NCBI GenBank assembly: GCA_030141585.1 | Contig: JAQIFP010000053.1 | Coordinates: 20,073 to 34,064 of the forward strand | Origin: Ophryocystis elektroscirrha | Taxonomy: Eukaryota > Apicomplexa > Conoidasida > Neogregarinorida > Ophryocystidae | DNA length: 13,992 bases | Reading direction: 5' to 3' | Part shown: positions 1 to 8,805 of the stretch, piece by piece | Position numbering within the stretch: the stretch's first letter is position 1 | Layout of the letters: the number at the start of each line of letters is the position of its first letter | The notes under the pieces: generated by a model | What the model saw: the letters and a program-made list of their open reading frames with translations, nothing else | Told to the model about the DNA's origin: nothing | Databases searched by the model: none | Position numbers and translations under genes: made by a program

Positions 1-60
1 ATAAATTATATAATATGTTATGACATATACTTATATATATATATACATGTATATATAGTA
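1..60. repeat. AT-rich flank with TA dinucleotide tract
   Basis: This stretch lies just past the stop codon of the minus-strand DEK-like gene and holds a TA run (about 33-57) interrupted by ATGT. No coding signal is visible. It is probably the 3' untranslated or flanking sequence of that gene. I see no clear AATAAA on the minus strand here. Confidence 0.6.
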
Positions 61-3043
61 CTATTTATGAATTGTTAATATATTATGATAATAGCTTAGG
101 AAGTATATAAGCACCTTTGAGTCAAACATGGTAGATAGCATAATTACATGAGGTTGAGGGTTCGCTAAAATACTGACTAAACTTGTGATCCAAGCCTCTA
201 TAATAAATTGTGAAAGGAGAGAAAAAAATTACGTTTCATGTCTCGACCATTCGCTCCTGATGTGAGGCCTAAAAGTTTTTTGCCAATATTCCTCAAATTT
301 GCTACAGTGCAGTATCTAGCTAGTTCAGCAGCAAGGTAGGTTTCGTCAACATTAGGGGGTAGTCCACTCCAAACAAATATAAATCTTTTTCGTATTTGTG
401 GATGACCAGGAGTCTAATACAGCAAACATAAATCAATGAAATTAATAATAGCAGATCTTTCTTACTAAAAACTTACCCCGTATAACGCTCTGAAAAGCTT
501 TCTTATAGCAGCGGAATCTGTTCGCATAGATTCATAATTTTGAACAAAACTGGCTATACTGCCAAGTTGAACACCTCTTCCTTGAACTACTTGTATATTT
601 GTGTTGGCATCATCATCAGCAATATCTCCATTGTCTTCTGATAAACTAGCATCTTCATATGATTCTGGAACTATAAATTCACTTCTTTGTACAGCCTTGC
701 GCTCTCTCACGGAACGTCTAGGGCCAGGTATATTTGGATCTTTATTCGCTTGGCTTACTTCAGCAGAGGTTCTTTGTTTCTATTAATAAATAATATTACA
801 CAAGTATACTAATTAGTTTTGCTTCAAAACATTACTTAATTACTATTAATATATCAAAAACTATTGTTTTAGCAAAAAAATACATAAAAAAATATTTTTC
901 CGTATATATGCTTTAATTATTATACAAACAAAATACAAAAATTAATAAATATATAATTTACAAACATAATATAATAATTAATTATAAATATTAATTATAA
1001 TATTAATTCATAAAAAAACTTTTCTCGTACATTGATTAAAGAAAATAAAATATAAATTAATTATATAAAAATTTCATTAATATAATTTATATGAATTGAG
1101 AAATATGTGTAGTTTATATATTGCAATTATGTGATATCTAAAAAAACCCTCCGAATAAAGATGTAGCAAAAAACCATAATTAAATATATATTATACCTTA
1201 ACGGGTTTTTCTTCAAAGCGAAGATGTCTATAATCATATTTGTTCACGTATTGGTAAGTAGCAGGGGCCTTTGCTGAAATATATGGTTTAAGTAGCGCAG
1301 TGTTTTGAACACTATCTGAGCTTGTCGATTGTCTAAAATATTCGTTATTTGTGGAAGCTTGTTCTGTGTAGTAGTTTTTCGTAAAAGAATACGACTGTTG
1401 TTGTTGTTGTTGTTGCGTCGCTTGATTTGTTTGCTGTGTTTGTTTGTTTTCGACTGATGTAGGTGAAGGTAGCGTTAAGATTTGCCTGGTATAGTTATTT
1501 GCGTTGGAAGAAGTATATAAACAGAAAATATCATCACTGCGGTTTGATGGTTGAGATGAAGGGGATTTTACAAAAACTAAATTTTCTGTTTTATCTGGGG
1601 ATATTTGATGATATATATTAGACGCCGACTGTGGAGAAGAATTTCCTACTGGAGCTATTATTTCTGTATTAGGGGGTTGAGGAAATATACGCAGTGACGT
1701 GTTCTCTATATATCCCAATCCTTTTGACTGAGGCATTGTCTCCGCTCCAAATGATGCACTTTTTGTAGGATCTATAATGCTTTCTGCTCCAAATTGAGAC
1801 GCTAAATTATCCGAAGACAACATATTTCCGTAAGAATCTGTTAAATTCAACACATTACTATGCAAATTTCATATACATCTAAATTATTGAGCACATTTGT
1901 CCTTACATATAAATATGTATATATTAATAGAATTATATATATAGTTATATTAATATATATTTGTATATACACCATCATATATATGTATATATTTACATAC
2001 AAACTTATATATATATATATACTTAATCAATAAGTGTTATATATAATATATATTATATATATATACATATATAAAGTATTATTTTTATATATATACCTAT
2101 ATCTATGTTCATATATATATATATACATCTACTATACCTTGTTACTTATACGATATAATATAAACGATATCATACATATATATACAATGAACAATTTTTT
2201 TTCATATATTTTATAATTATCAATAAATATTTATGTATATAATTTGCCATTAGTATTTTCAGAATATAATTTTACAATATTTAATTATATTATGCAAAAC
2301 CCTAAGCATATACCCGTGTAAGGTTTGGAAATTGTTTGCTGCTGACCTTGTAACCTGCTGTTGGCATTATTAATAGAATGTAAATTGACAGTAAGCTGCG
2401 ACAAGGAAGAAGATGACGGGGACGAAAAAGCTTGCCCGTTAGGAAGATTTTGAGGTACAATTTGAGGGAGGTTTTGAGGCACAATTTGAGGAAGGCTTTG
2501 GGAATAGTTAAATGAAGAATCTTGATTGGAATCAGTTAAAGAGTAACTAGGTTTCTGATAGTCAGGGTTTATATAGGGATGCATGGTGTCTGCAGTTGGC
2601 CTTGTATACTGTACTCTATTATACATAGAACGGCGTTGTTGTTGTTGTTGCTGATATGGACTGTATCCATACAATTCTTTCCCTAATAATGGTTGCTGCT
2701 GTCCAGTAGGAGTTTCATTTGATTTTGATGGGGGAGATAATTCTAAGCTTTGTCTATGATAATTTATTGTATTATGCGACGAGCTGTTTTCGGGAGGCAA
2801 TTTTGATGTGTTGGAAAGGCCATTATATATATATGGTAAAGAATAATATCCATTATTCTCATCCGTTTGGTTTCCTCCATGAACTATATTCGGTTTCTGA
2901 CTATACGTATATACTTTTGACTCAATATATCCTGATGATGGAGAATGTAAATTACTATATCCAATATTACGATTATGAAGTAAAACTGATTCATTGGAGC
3001 TAGGATCAGTCGTAACCATAGAATCTCTTTTATACGATTCCAT
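61..3043 (-). CDS. DEK-like chromatin protein with Q/S/N-rich N-terminal half
   Basis: The model has five exons, 3043-2314, 1837-1197, 779-477, 413-233 and 197-61, which join in phase (1, 0, 0, 1) and give about 663 residues. The first 457 residues are low-complexity (Ser, Asn, Gln, Tyr, Pro) with Q6 and Q7 runs. A basic patch RRSVRERK (about 478-485) precedes an acidic stretch. A domain at about 525-640 follows, with FRALYGTPG, then RKRFIFVWSGLPP, then LRNIGKKLLGLTSGANGRD and ILANPQP. In that order these match the pseudo-SAP/SAP-box of DEK (LHKLLYGRPG, KKNIRQFSGF, LDLERSGVN, LMHPKP). DEK binds cruciform or supercoiled DNA and remodels chromatin in the nucleus, so I infer a nuclear DNA-binding role. 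The separate C-terminal DEK_C helical domain is not seen. The last residues after NPQP are hydrophobic and unconserved, so the end is less certain. An in-frame TAG lies just before the chosen ATG. An upstream two-exon start is described separately. Confidence 0.72.
780..1196 (-). other. long AT-rich intron of the DEK-like gene (417 nt)
   Basis: The donor GTATAA follows codon AAG at 1197, and the acceptor AATAG precedes the AAA codon at 779. The interior is almost pure A/T with many stops in all frames. I see no exon, structured RNA or mobile element in it. Confidence 0.7.
1395..1415 (-). repeat. CAA/CAG trinucleotide run encoding seven glutamines
   Basis: Six CAA codons followed by one CAG (minus strand) encode Q7 in the disordered N-terminal half of the DEK-like protein. 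The perfect trinucleotide unit makes it a likely length-polymorphic site. A Q/T-rich stretch (QTQQTNQATQQ) leads into it. Confidence 0.9.
1838..2313 (-). other. long microsatellite-filled intron of the DEK-like gene (476 nt)
   Basis: The donor GTATAT follows ACG G at 2314 and the acceptor TTAACAG precedes AT TCT at 1837. The phase-1 join restores a continuous frame (PYT|DSYGNM). The inside is (TA)n tracts, for example near 2008-2023 and 2109-2126, mixed with ACATA/GTATA variants. The apparent open frame in the TA tracts on the plus strand is dinucleotide repeat and not a gene. Confidence 0.75.
2442..2500 (-). repeat. 24-bp coding tandem repeat (LPQIVPQN x2)
   Basis: Two adjacent 24-nt units (2442-2465 and 2466-2489) plus a partial third encode LPQIVPQN twice, flanked by another LPQ/LP-type copy. 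The units differ at a few positions only, so the duplication is recent or maintained. It lies in the disordered part of the DEK-like protein. Confidence 0.85.
2636..2653 (-). repeat. CAG/CAA run encoding six glutamines
   Basis: One CAG and five CAA codons (minus strand) encode Q6 between YSPY and RRSMY in the first large exon of the DEK-like gene. This is the second independent glutamine run of that protein. Confidence 0.9.
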
Positions 3044-3052
3044 GATTCGTCG

Positions 3053-3190
3053 CTATGTTTTTTTATTGCGTCCAACTCACGTGATACAGCACTGTCTTTA
3101 TTTTTTGGTTTGTCGACAGACAATCTTTAGGTTCATTGTATTATAATAATAAATAATATTATTAATTTACTGATATATGTCTGCATACAT
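3053..3190 (-). other. possible two small 5' exons of the DEK-like gene
   Basis: An alternative 5' end begins at ATG 3190. Exon 3190-3171 would splice over a 46-nt intron (GTAAAT...AAAG) to exon 3124-3088. That exon would splice over a 35-nt intron (3087-3053, GTATCA...CATAG) into the main exon at 3052. All phases agree (2, then 0). The join adds 22 residues, beginning MYADIYQLSVDKPKNKDSA, and passes the in-frame TAG before ATG 3043 by putting it inside the intron. The 35-nt size matches other introns here. It remains a model, because the AAAG acceptor is weak and the exons are short. The simpler start is ATG 3043. Confidence 0.4.
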
Positions 3191-3325
3191 CTTTGAGTAA
3201 CCAAATATCCGTTATAGTTAATAATTATTCATTTATAACAAAATATGGTATACATAAATTACTCTTAATTTGAAATTTCCCTATACATAACAATTATATA
3301 TAATAAAATGATTTATAATAAAATA

Positions 3326-3364
<39 letters not shown>

Positions 3365-3492
3365 TATATATATATATGTGTCATATTATATATATATATA
3401 TATATAAATATAAATGTATTATAATAGTATCTACAGTTATTTTCCTTATGTAAAAAAATTAGTCTAAAATCTAATACACACAATAATCTACT
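3191..3492. other. intergenic spacer between DEK-like gene and small unknown gene
   Basis: Both flanking genes are on the minus strand, so this stretch should hold the 3' end of the gene on the right and the promoter/5'UTR of the DEK-like gene. The only marked structure is the TA array at 3321-3406. I see no coding or RNA gene. Confidence 0.6.
3321..3406. repeat. interrupted (TA)n microsatellite
   Basis: A long TA run (about 3321-3362) is followed by two shorter TA blocks (about 3365-3377 and 3386-3406), broken by CTTA and GTGTCAT spacers. It is the largest clean dinucleotide array between genes here, lying in the presumed upstream region of the DEK-like gene. Confidence 0.9.
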
Positions 3493-3862
3493 TTATTTGT
3501 AATATGACATGTATTCGTCTATTTGTTCCAGCCATCTGAAAATATATTTACATGTAGTGATATAACACTTACAAGGGTATTTTTTTTGGAGATTTTAGAT
3601 CTAAGTCAATTATACTAATCCTGTAATATATTGTTAAGATTTTGTCTTTATTTGCATTCAGTGTTCTTAATAACGCTACTGGGTCAATATTCCCAAGCTG
3701 TAGTAAATTTTGGAATATTGACTTTCCACTTGGACTCAAAAGTTTCCTTATAAATAGTCTCTTCAATACAACAAATCGATCTTTTGTCAGTTCCAAGTGA
3801 TTTTCAAAATTTATGCCGTCTGAAAACACCCGGAATTTGAAACAAGTTTTTGAAAAAAACAT
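3493..3862 (-). CDS. small protein of unknown function (two exons)
   Basis: Exons 3862-3573 and 3535-3493 are separated by a 37-nt intron with ideal signals (GTAAGT...TTTTCAG). The phase-2 join reads KKIPL|WLEQIDEYMSYYK then stop, giving 110 residues. The protein is basic and helical-looking, with no signal peptide or membrane segment, and a motif LLSPSGKSIFQNLLQLGNID in the middle. I do not recognise the family. The start at 3862 is the first ATG, but an in-frame TAG directly upstream could be an acceptor. A second acceptor (TTTTCAG at 3820) would join this coding block to the gene on its right. It may therefore be the C-terminal part of the membrane protein and not a separate gene. The coding frame itself is well supported by the in-phase splice. 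Confidence 0.55.
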
Positions 3863-4007
3863 AAACTTCTATATATAAAGATAAAATACCACTATTATAT
3901 ATAAAATTTAAATTCTATATAAAAGAAACAATATATAATGATGCCGTTTTACTTTATTCTATATACTAATTTTGAAGCAAGCAAGAATTGCTTAATTTAA
4001 AAAAAAA

Positions 4008-5583
4008 TTATTTTTTATTCAAATGGATACCGTCTAAAGATACATTAATATTGACGATTAAACTGCAATCTAAAAATGTTCGACCAATCAAATATCGATT
4101 TATCCAATTGTAAGCGTCTTCAATAATTTTAGGTCTTGGTACGGGGTTATTTTTTAATTCATTTAAAATAAATAATCCGCCTACAATAAATATATTTAAT
4201 TTTTTTTATTAATAAATTATTATTAACTTTATAAATAGAAGCGGCGTTAGTCAAACTATTTATTACATTTTTTATGTTCACTTTGAATGAGTTTTGCTAC
4301 TTCATAATGAATATCTGTATTTAATTCAAAATCTTTGTGAGGCTTAAAAAATTTACTTTCACAAAAATCGGTAATAGCGTTGGATGTGTTCAAGCAAAAG
4401 TTATGGAGATTATCGCTTAAATTCAATTTATTACTAATCTCATAGGAAAGATTTTGTTGGCCTTCAGCAAAAGCGTGTATACATTCAAATTGGTACAACA
4501 AATCAGAGCTTTTATGTATTATTTGACTTAACAAATCTACAATAGATTCAACTTGCTTGAAAGACATATATTTGTCAGGTAAATTTGTATTTTCCGTAGT
4601 AAATTTACTCAATTTCCAATGAATCTTTTTTTGGTTAATATATATCTGAATGTTTTTCTGTGGGGTTTTCACCAGATTATACAACTGTGTTTTGATGTCA
4701 TTTATACTAGACAGTCTTGAGTACAATTTTTCTGGTTCATATAAACTGCATATATGGTGAGGGTGTAATTTTTTCAAAAACAACTGACGTAATGTGAAAC
4801 GACTTTTATTGTCTGATAATTCTGCTGCTGGTAATCCTGACTTGAGCTTTAGTTCAACTGTCAAATAACAGATAGAACTTTTATATTTATTTGCACAAGT
4901 TAAATGTTCTTCAAAAAAAGCATATATGAAACTGTTCAGTAGTTTACAATACTTGAAAATACATTTAATAATATATTCTTTATAGTTTAAAAAATATATT
5001 AACAGACAAAATACGCTGATTGGGAGTGTCCAAAATAAAGTAAGAAACGTAAAGTTAATGTTGTATATGTACTCTATAAAAACATAAAGCTGTAAACTTA
5101 ACCATAATTGTATGTATTGTATGATTGGTATACTTTTCAAATACTGTCTCGGTAAATAGATGGGATGTATTAAACATTTTTCTTGATTAATGTTTTTACT
5201 ATTATAATACAATCTTTTAAACCGCAATTTTCGTTTTAAGACATAGAATCCCAAAAAATTATTCTTTCGTACAAAAAATGATTTCTATGCGGGTTTTGAT
5301 TTTTACGATATAATTTATTGATTGTTTGGTTTTTATGCAGTTTTTTATATTTTTCATTTTGTATAAGTGTAAATATATAGTTGCGTAATTGAAACAGCTC
5401 AGAATTACCTTTTAATAAGCTTTGAGCAAATTTATATTTTATGAAAGGTTTTAATATTTCCACAGAATCACGAGGAATTTTCAGAACTGTAGTAATGTCT
5501 GAAGCTTTTTTTTCAAGTACAAAATTTGCTTTTCCTTTATTTAAATATGCCCATTCCGAAAAATAAAATAATAACCAAGACAT
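4008..5583 (-). CDS. predicted two-pass membrane protein, family unknown
   Basis: The model has exons 5583-5273, 5198-4267 and 4180-4008 and gives about 471 residues. The N-terminal 103 residues are basic and soluble-looking. Two adjacent hydrophobic segments (about 127-150 and 153-175, the second FTFLTLFWTLPISVFCLLIY) suggest a membrane hairpin, followed by a long, mostly helical C-terminal part. The last intron (4266-4181, GTAATA...TTGTAG) is convincing because the downstream exon, starting GLFILNELKNNPVPRPK, is clearly protein-like. The first junction is uncertain. The frame changes near 5270-5200, explained either by a 74-nt intron (GTACGA...AATAG), a 59-nt intron (ending AAAAG at 5214), or a one-base error in a run of six T. 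The layout (two close membrane segments, then helical region) loosely recalls vezatin-type proteins, but no motif proves it. Its ATG lies only 73 nt past the pam18 stop. Confidence 0.55.
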
Positions 5584-5656
5584 ATTTTTTATATAATTAA
5601 AAATAGGAGAAAAATTTTATAAAATAGTAGGTTTGTACCATATAAAAAAAAATTAT

Positions 5657-6050
5657 TTACCCTTTTTTTAATAATAGTGTTTTAGCATCATTTATTTTAC
5701 TTGCTATATATGTCGAGCCTTCAGTAATAAATAAAATTGTAAAATTATATACCTCCATTATCTGGGTGATTGCGTACCATAAGTTTTCTATGATGATCAA
5801 TAATTGTTTTTTTTGAAGATGTAAAACTAATTTATTTTTTTTAATTAGTGTAAAAATTTTACTTGACGTTTAATATTTTTAAAGCTTCTGATTTATTTAA
5901 AACAGGGTCAAATCCCTTTACTTTATATCGACAAACTTGTCTTATTGTGTTATAATACAAAGGCAGTTTAGAATTTCTAATTATTTGAAGTAATATACGC
6001 GTACTACATGCACTAAATCCAATGCCTATAGCTAGTAAAGGCCATGGCAT
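5657..6050 (-). CDS. PAM18: Pam18/Tim14, J-protein of the mitochondrial import motor
   Basis: Three exons (6050-5863, 5826-5753, 5718-5657), with introns of 36 and 34 nt, give 107 residues, close to the size of DNAJC19/Tim14. Residues 1-25 form a hydrophobic N-terminal membrane anchor (LLAIGIGFSACSTRILLQII). GFDPVLNKSEALKILNV matches the Tim14 GF-P-MT-REA--ILGV block. The J-domain HPD motif is intact (RKLMVRNHPDNGG), and STYIASKINDAKTLL is the family's C-terminal helix. Pam18 stimulates the ATPase of mitochondrial Hsp70 at the TIM23 channel, acting from the inner membrane with its J domain in the matrix. Both splice joins (phases 2 and 1) are forced by the family alignment. The second intron uses an unusual GAAG acceptor. 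This gene shows the organism has protein-importing mitochondria. It is divergently arranged with the coiled-coil gene. Confidence 0.93.
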
Positions 6051-6563
6051 TTACCTAAAATATATCTGTTTCATATAACTAGAGAAAATTGTCAAAAATA
6101 AATTATTTAAACATGTCTAACTACTTTAAAAATTTTAATGGGCTTAATAACATAAAATTATTTACAATAGTGTATATTTTATATTTTTCGGTTAAATAAA
6201 CGTTTATATATTCGAAGAGGTATTTTTTTTTTTTTTATTTGTATAGGTTCTGTACAAATAAATACTGCTCTTTACTAAACTTTATTCATGTTTGTATATA
6301 TACACATTTAAGCAAATTTCATACATTTCTCAAAGAAATTATTTTTTTTTTATAAAAGACGCATTTAAATTCATAATTTATTTGTAATGTAAAGAATAAA
6401 TTATGTGGAAAATTTAAACAATTCGAAATTTGTGAAATATTTGAGTTAGAAAATATAAACTTAGCAAAATAATTGCATTCATTCCTGATACTGTAATTTT
6501 TTTATGTGTAATACAGCATTAGAAATGACAAGTACGTATTTTACGTGTAGTTGATGTTATAAG
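6051..6563. promoter_or_regulatory. divergent intergenic region, likely shared promoter zone
   Basis: Pam18 starts leftwards at 6050 and the coiled-coil gene rightwards at 6564, so both promoters must lie in these 513 nt unless untranslated exons extend further. The stretch has poly-T runs (one of about 16 T near 6221-6237, another near 6341-6350) and an imperfect palindrome TACGTATTTTACGTG near 6534-6548, close to the rightward start. TATA-like strings are everywhere and not informative at this base composition. No coding sequence is seen. Confidence 0.55.
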
Positions 6564-8528
6564 ATGTCGTTATTCAACAAAAATCCTATTTCGAAATATA
6601 GTGATCTTTTTAATACCCAGGATATAAAAAAACAATATACTTATTCCACAGTAAAATTTCGAGCATCTGATTCTTATTATATTGATAATCTATTAAACAA
6701 AAAGCATATAAATACCTCCACTAAATTTATCAATCATAGTAAACATGGAAGCAAAAAATTAGTTTATGGAGAACTTTTACCTTACAAGTGAGGGAGTTGT
6801 CATAAAAGTTTTACTTATAAATGGAGTTTTATAATAAATAGTTCAGTTTATGTTTAGGGTATATATTTAATTTATATAATAATTAAATTATTAATACACG
6901 AAAATTCATGTATTTGAGAAAATTATTAATGATTTTTTGTGGGGTTTTATTTTAAGTAATGCATATATACATATAATAAGTGTATATTGCGATTTATGCT
7001 TAAGTAATATAAAATAATTTATTATTATGTCCAGGCAATATTTTTTTTTTATACTGAATATGATAGATTGAAGAAATATTTACAATAGTAATGGTAATAT
7101 AATAATAAATACGATCATATGGTATATTATATAATTAAAGTAAATTATAAGGATTATTATGTATTCTTTTAGGAATGATTTAAATCCAAAATCATTGGAT
7201 AAAAAAAGTATTGGGAATGATGATAAACCTAGTGGTTACTTGGTATATGGAAAAATAGATTTAAGTCCTTCATTTTTGACACAAAAAAATAGGATAGATT
7301 ATTTAAAAAGGAATTTAACTATAGATAAAAAAAAAGAAGAAAGCCAACGTGACATAGAAAGTTGTGTACGATATACTCAACAAGATGCTACCTCTGATAA
7401 AGTATCTGATTATATTAATAAATTCCACAAGTCAAGATCCCATAGTAAACTCTTCACACGTAAAACTGAATCCAGTAGTAACCTATACACCCCACAATTG
7501 GTCGATACCAAAAATAAATTATCTGAAAACCAAATATCTAACAATGATCATGATTCTATAACAACTAATCATAGTACAGCCAGGATCACGCCCAAATTAC
7601 ATAAATTTGATTTTACTGAGCAGTCCTCGAGCTATATCGATCGAAAATTAACAGGTAAGTCGAACATACAAACAAAATTGAAAAAAAAACATTATATACA
7701 TTTAATTTCAATTATTTAATTTTCAGATTTTAATTCATCATTGTCATCCTTAAATAGATCCTCATCTTTGAGAGCATTAAGATCTTCCGAAAACACAAAA
7801 ATATGGGAAACTTTTGTATCTCCTATAGAATTTGGAGTCAAAGTACCACCAACGGAGAATAGTACAACTCCAGATTCTGCTGTTAAAAAAATAACAATAT
7901 TTTCTCAGGTAAGAGCAGAATTTAATTTATATAAACAAAATATCAACAATAGAATGAGCTAAATGAAGATTTATCCACATGTAAATGTAATCCCGATTTA
8001 TCTGATAAAAAATCCCATGTAAACTATACATGAAAATATTATATATGTACTTCTAGCCATCTGAAAAGGATTTAGCTTTATTAAAAAAAGCTATAAGAAA
8101 AATTGCTCTAGAAAATGCATCAAATAAAGTAAGAGTAAGCTTTATACTTTATTTTATCATAGCAACAAATTGAAGAATTGGAAGCATCAAACAAAGCGTT
8201 AGAACTAAAAGTTGAAGAATGCTCTTATTTATTGGATAGTAAAAATAATATAATAAGAAATGCAACTAACGAAGTTAATTTAATGGTCAAATTTATTAAA
8301 TCTACCAATGAAGTCAATAATGAATGGCTGTTAAATAAACTCTCTTCTTTAATGAATACTCTCAGTCATTTTTCAAATCAGTCCTCTACTTCTGCCACTG
8401 TTACGTCCTTGGAAGATAAACCTAAGAAAACTAGACCGCATATTCCACCTCTACCTTTAAATAAAAGTGATATTGGGTATGGAAACTGGCTTTCTGGTGA
8501 AAGGACACAAGGAGATGTTTATGAATAG
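6564..8528 (+). CDS. unknown, mostly disordered protein with C-terminal coiled coil
   Basis: Six exons, 6564-6787, 7173-7654, 7727-7908, 7953-8018, 8057-8128 and 8163-8528, join in phase (2, 1, 0, 0, 0) and give 463 residues. The first join rebuilds Lys from AA|G (LLPYK|NDLNPK). An in-frame TGA sits a few codons before ATG 6564, which fixes the start. Residues 1-310 are polar, Ser/Lys/Asn-rich and probably disordered. About 322-395 is a heptad-like helix, from DLALLKKAIRKIALENA through IEELEASNKALELKVEECSYLL, encoded across exons 5 and 6. The C-terminal end has a proline-rich patch (RPHIPPLPLN). The shape resembles scaffold or cytoskeletal/spindle-pole adaptor proteins, but I recognise no family. 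Four minimal S/T-P sites are present (LYTPQ, RITPK, VSPIE, TTPDS). It ends 261 nt before Cdt1. Confidence 0.75.
6788..7172 (+). other. long AT-rich intron of the coiled-coil gene (385 nt)
   Basis: The donor GTGAGG follows AA at 6787, and the acceptor TTCTTTTAG precedes G AAT GAT at 7173. The tract between has stops in all frames and poly-T runs, for example near 7041-7050. If it were not spliced, the gene would split into two proteins, one ending at the TGA at 6789-6791 and one starting at ATG 7159. The in-phase join makes a single gene more likely. Confidence 0.7.
8129..8162 (+). other. 34-nt intron with tandem GTAAG donors
   Basis: After AAT AAA at 8128 the sequence reads GTAAGAGTAAGC, so two good donors lie 6 nt apart. 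Either choice keeps the frame; the second adds Val-Arg inside the coiled coil. The acceptor is ATCATAG at 8162. The second choice would leave an intron of only 28 nt. Confidence 0.6.
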
Positions 8529-8789
8529 GTTTTTTTATTAAATTCATTTTTAGTTATTTGTTATTCATTTTTGAACTTATTACAGTCATGAGAAAAAGTT
8601 TAACAATTTTTTTGTATAATTAAATTATTAATAACGGGAGTCAGAATTACCAAATTAATGATAAAAAATGCAAACCTTTCTATATTCAAAACGATATCTC
8701 TAATATTGCGAAACTTTGTTCTATATAGGTACCAAGCTTTGAGCAGGTTCATACAAGAAAATTAAACGAATCAAAATAAGTCATATGAT
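8529..8789 (+). promoter_or_regulatory. intergenic region upstream of the Cdt1 gene
   Basis: These 261 nt must hold the 3' end of the coiled-coil gene and the promoter and 5' leader of the Cdt1 gene. I see no MCB (ACGCGT) or other clear G1/S promoter element. The leader ends with an upstream ATG at 8785. Confidence 0.5.
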
Positions 8790-8805
8790 ATGCCTCCAGC
8801 TTTAA
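8785..8805 (+). promoter_or_regulatory. short upstream ORF overlapping the Cdt1 start
   Basis: ATG 8785 opens a six-codon frame (MICLQL, stop TAA 8803-8805) that overlaps the presumed Cdt1 start ATG 8790 out of frame. Scanning ribosomes would meet it first. Whether it lies in the mRNA depends on the transcription start, which cannot be seen here. Confidence 0.4.

Noticed and set aside
601..786. Plus-strand open frame of 61 codons
   Set aside because: It is antisense to the exon encoding the basic/acidic part of the DEK-like protein, whose minus-strand frame has the DEK-type motifs.
2034..2216. Plus-strand open frame of 60 codons
   Set aside because: It is Tyr/Ile-rich translation of TA repeats inside an intron of the DEK-like gene.
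2719..3003. Plus-strand open frame of 94 codons
   Set aside because: It is antisense to the large first exon of the DEK-like gene and has no family features of its own.
3321..3406. CRISPR-like or telomere-like array
   Set aside because: The units are plain TA dinucleotides with no unique spacers and no G-rich telomere unit.
6051..6563. MCB/SCB-type cell-cycle promoter elements or tRNA genes in the intergenic regions
   Set aside because: No ACGCGT or CGCGAAA, and no cloverleaf or A/B-box pair, was found on reading both strands; TATA-like strings are uninformative in such AT-rich DNA.
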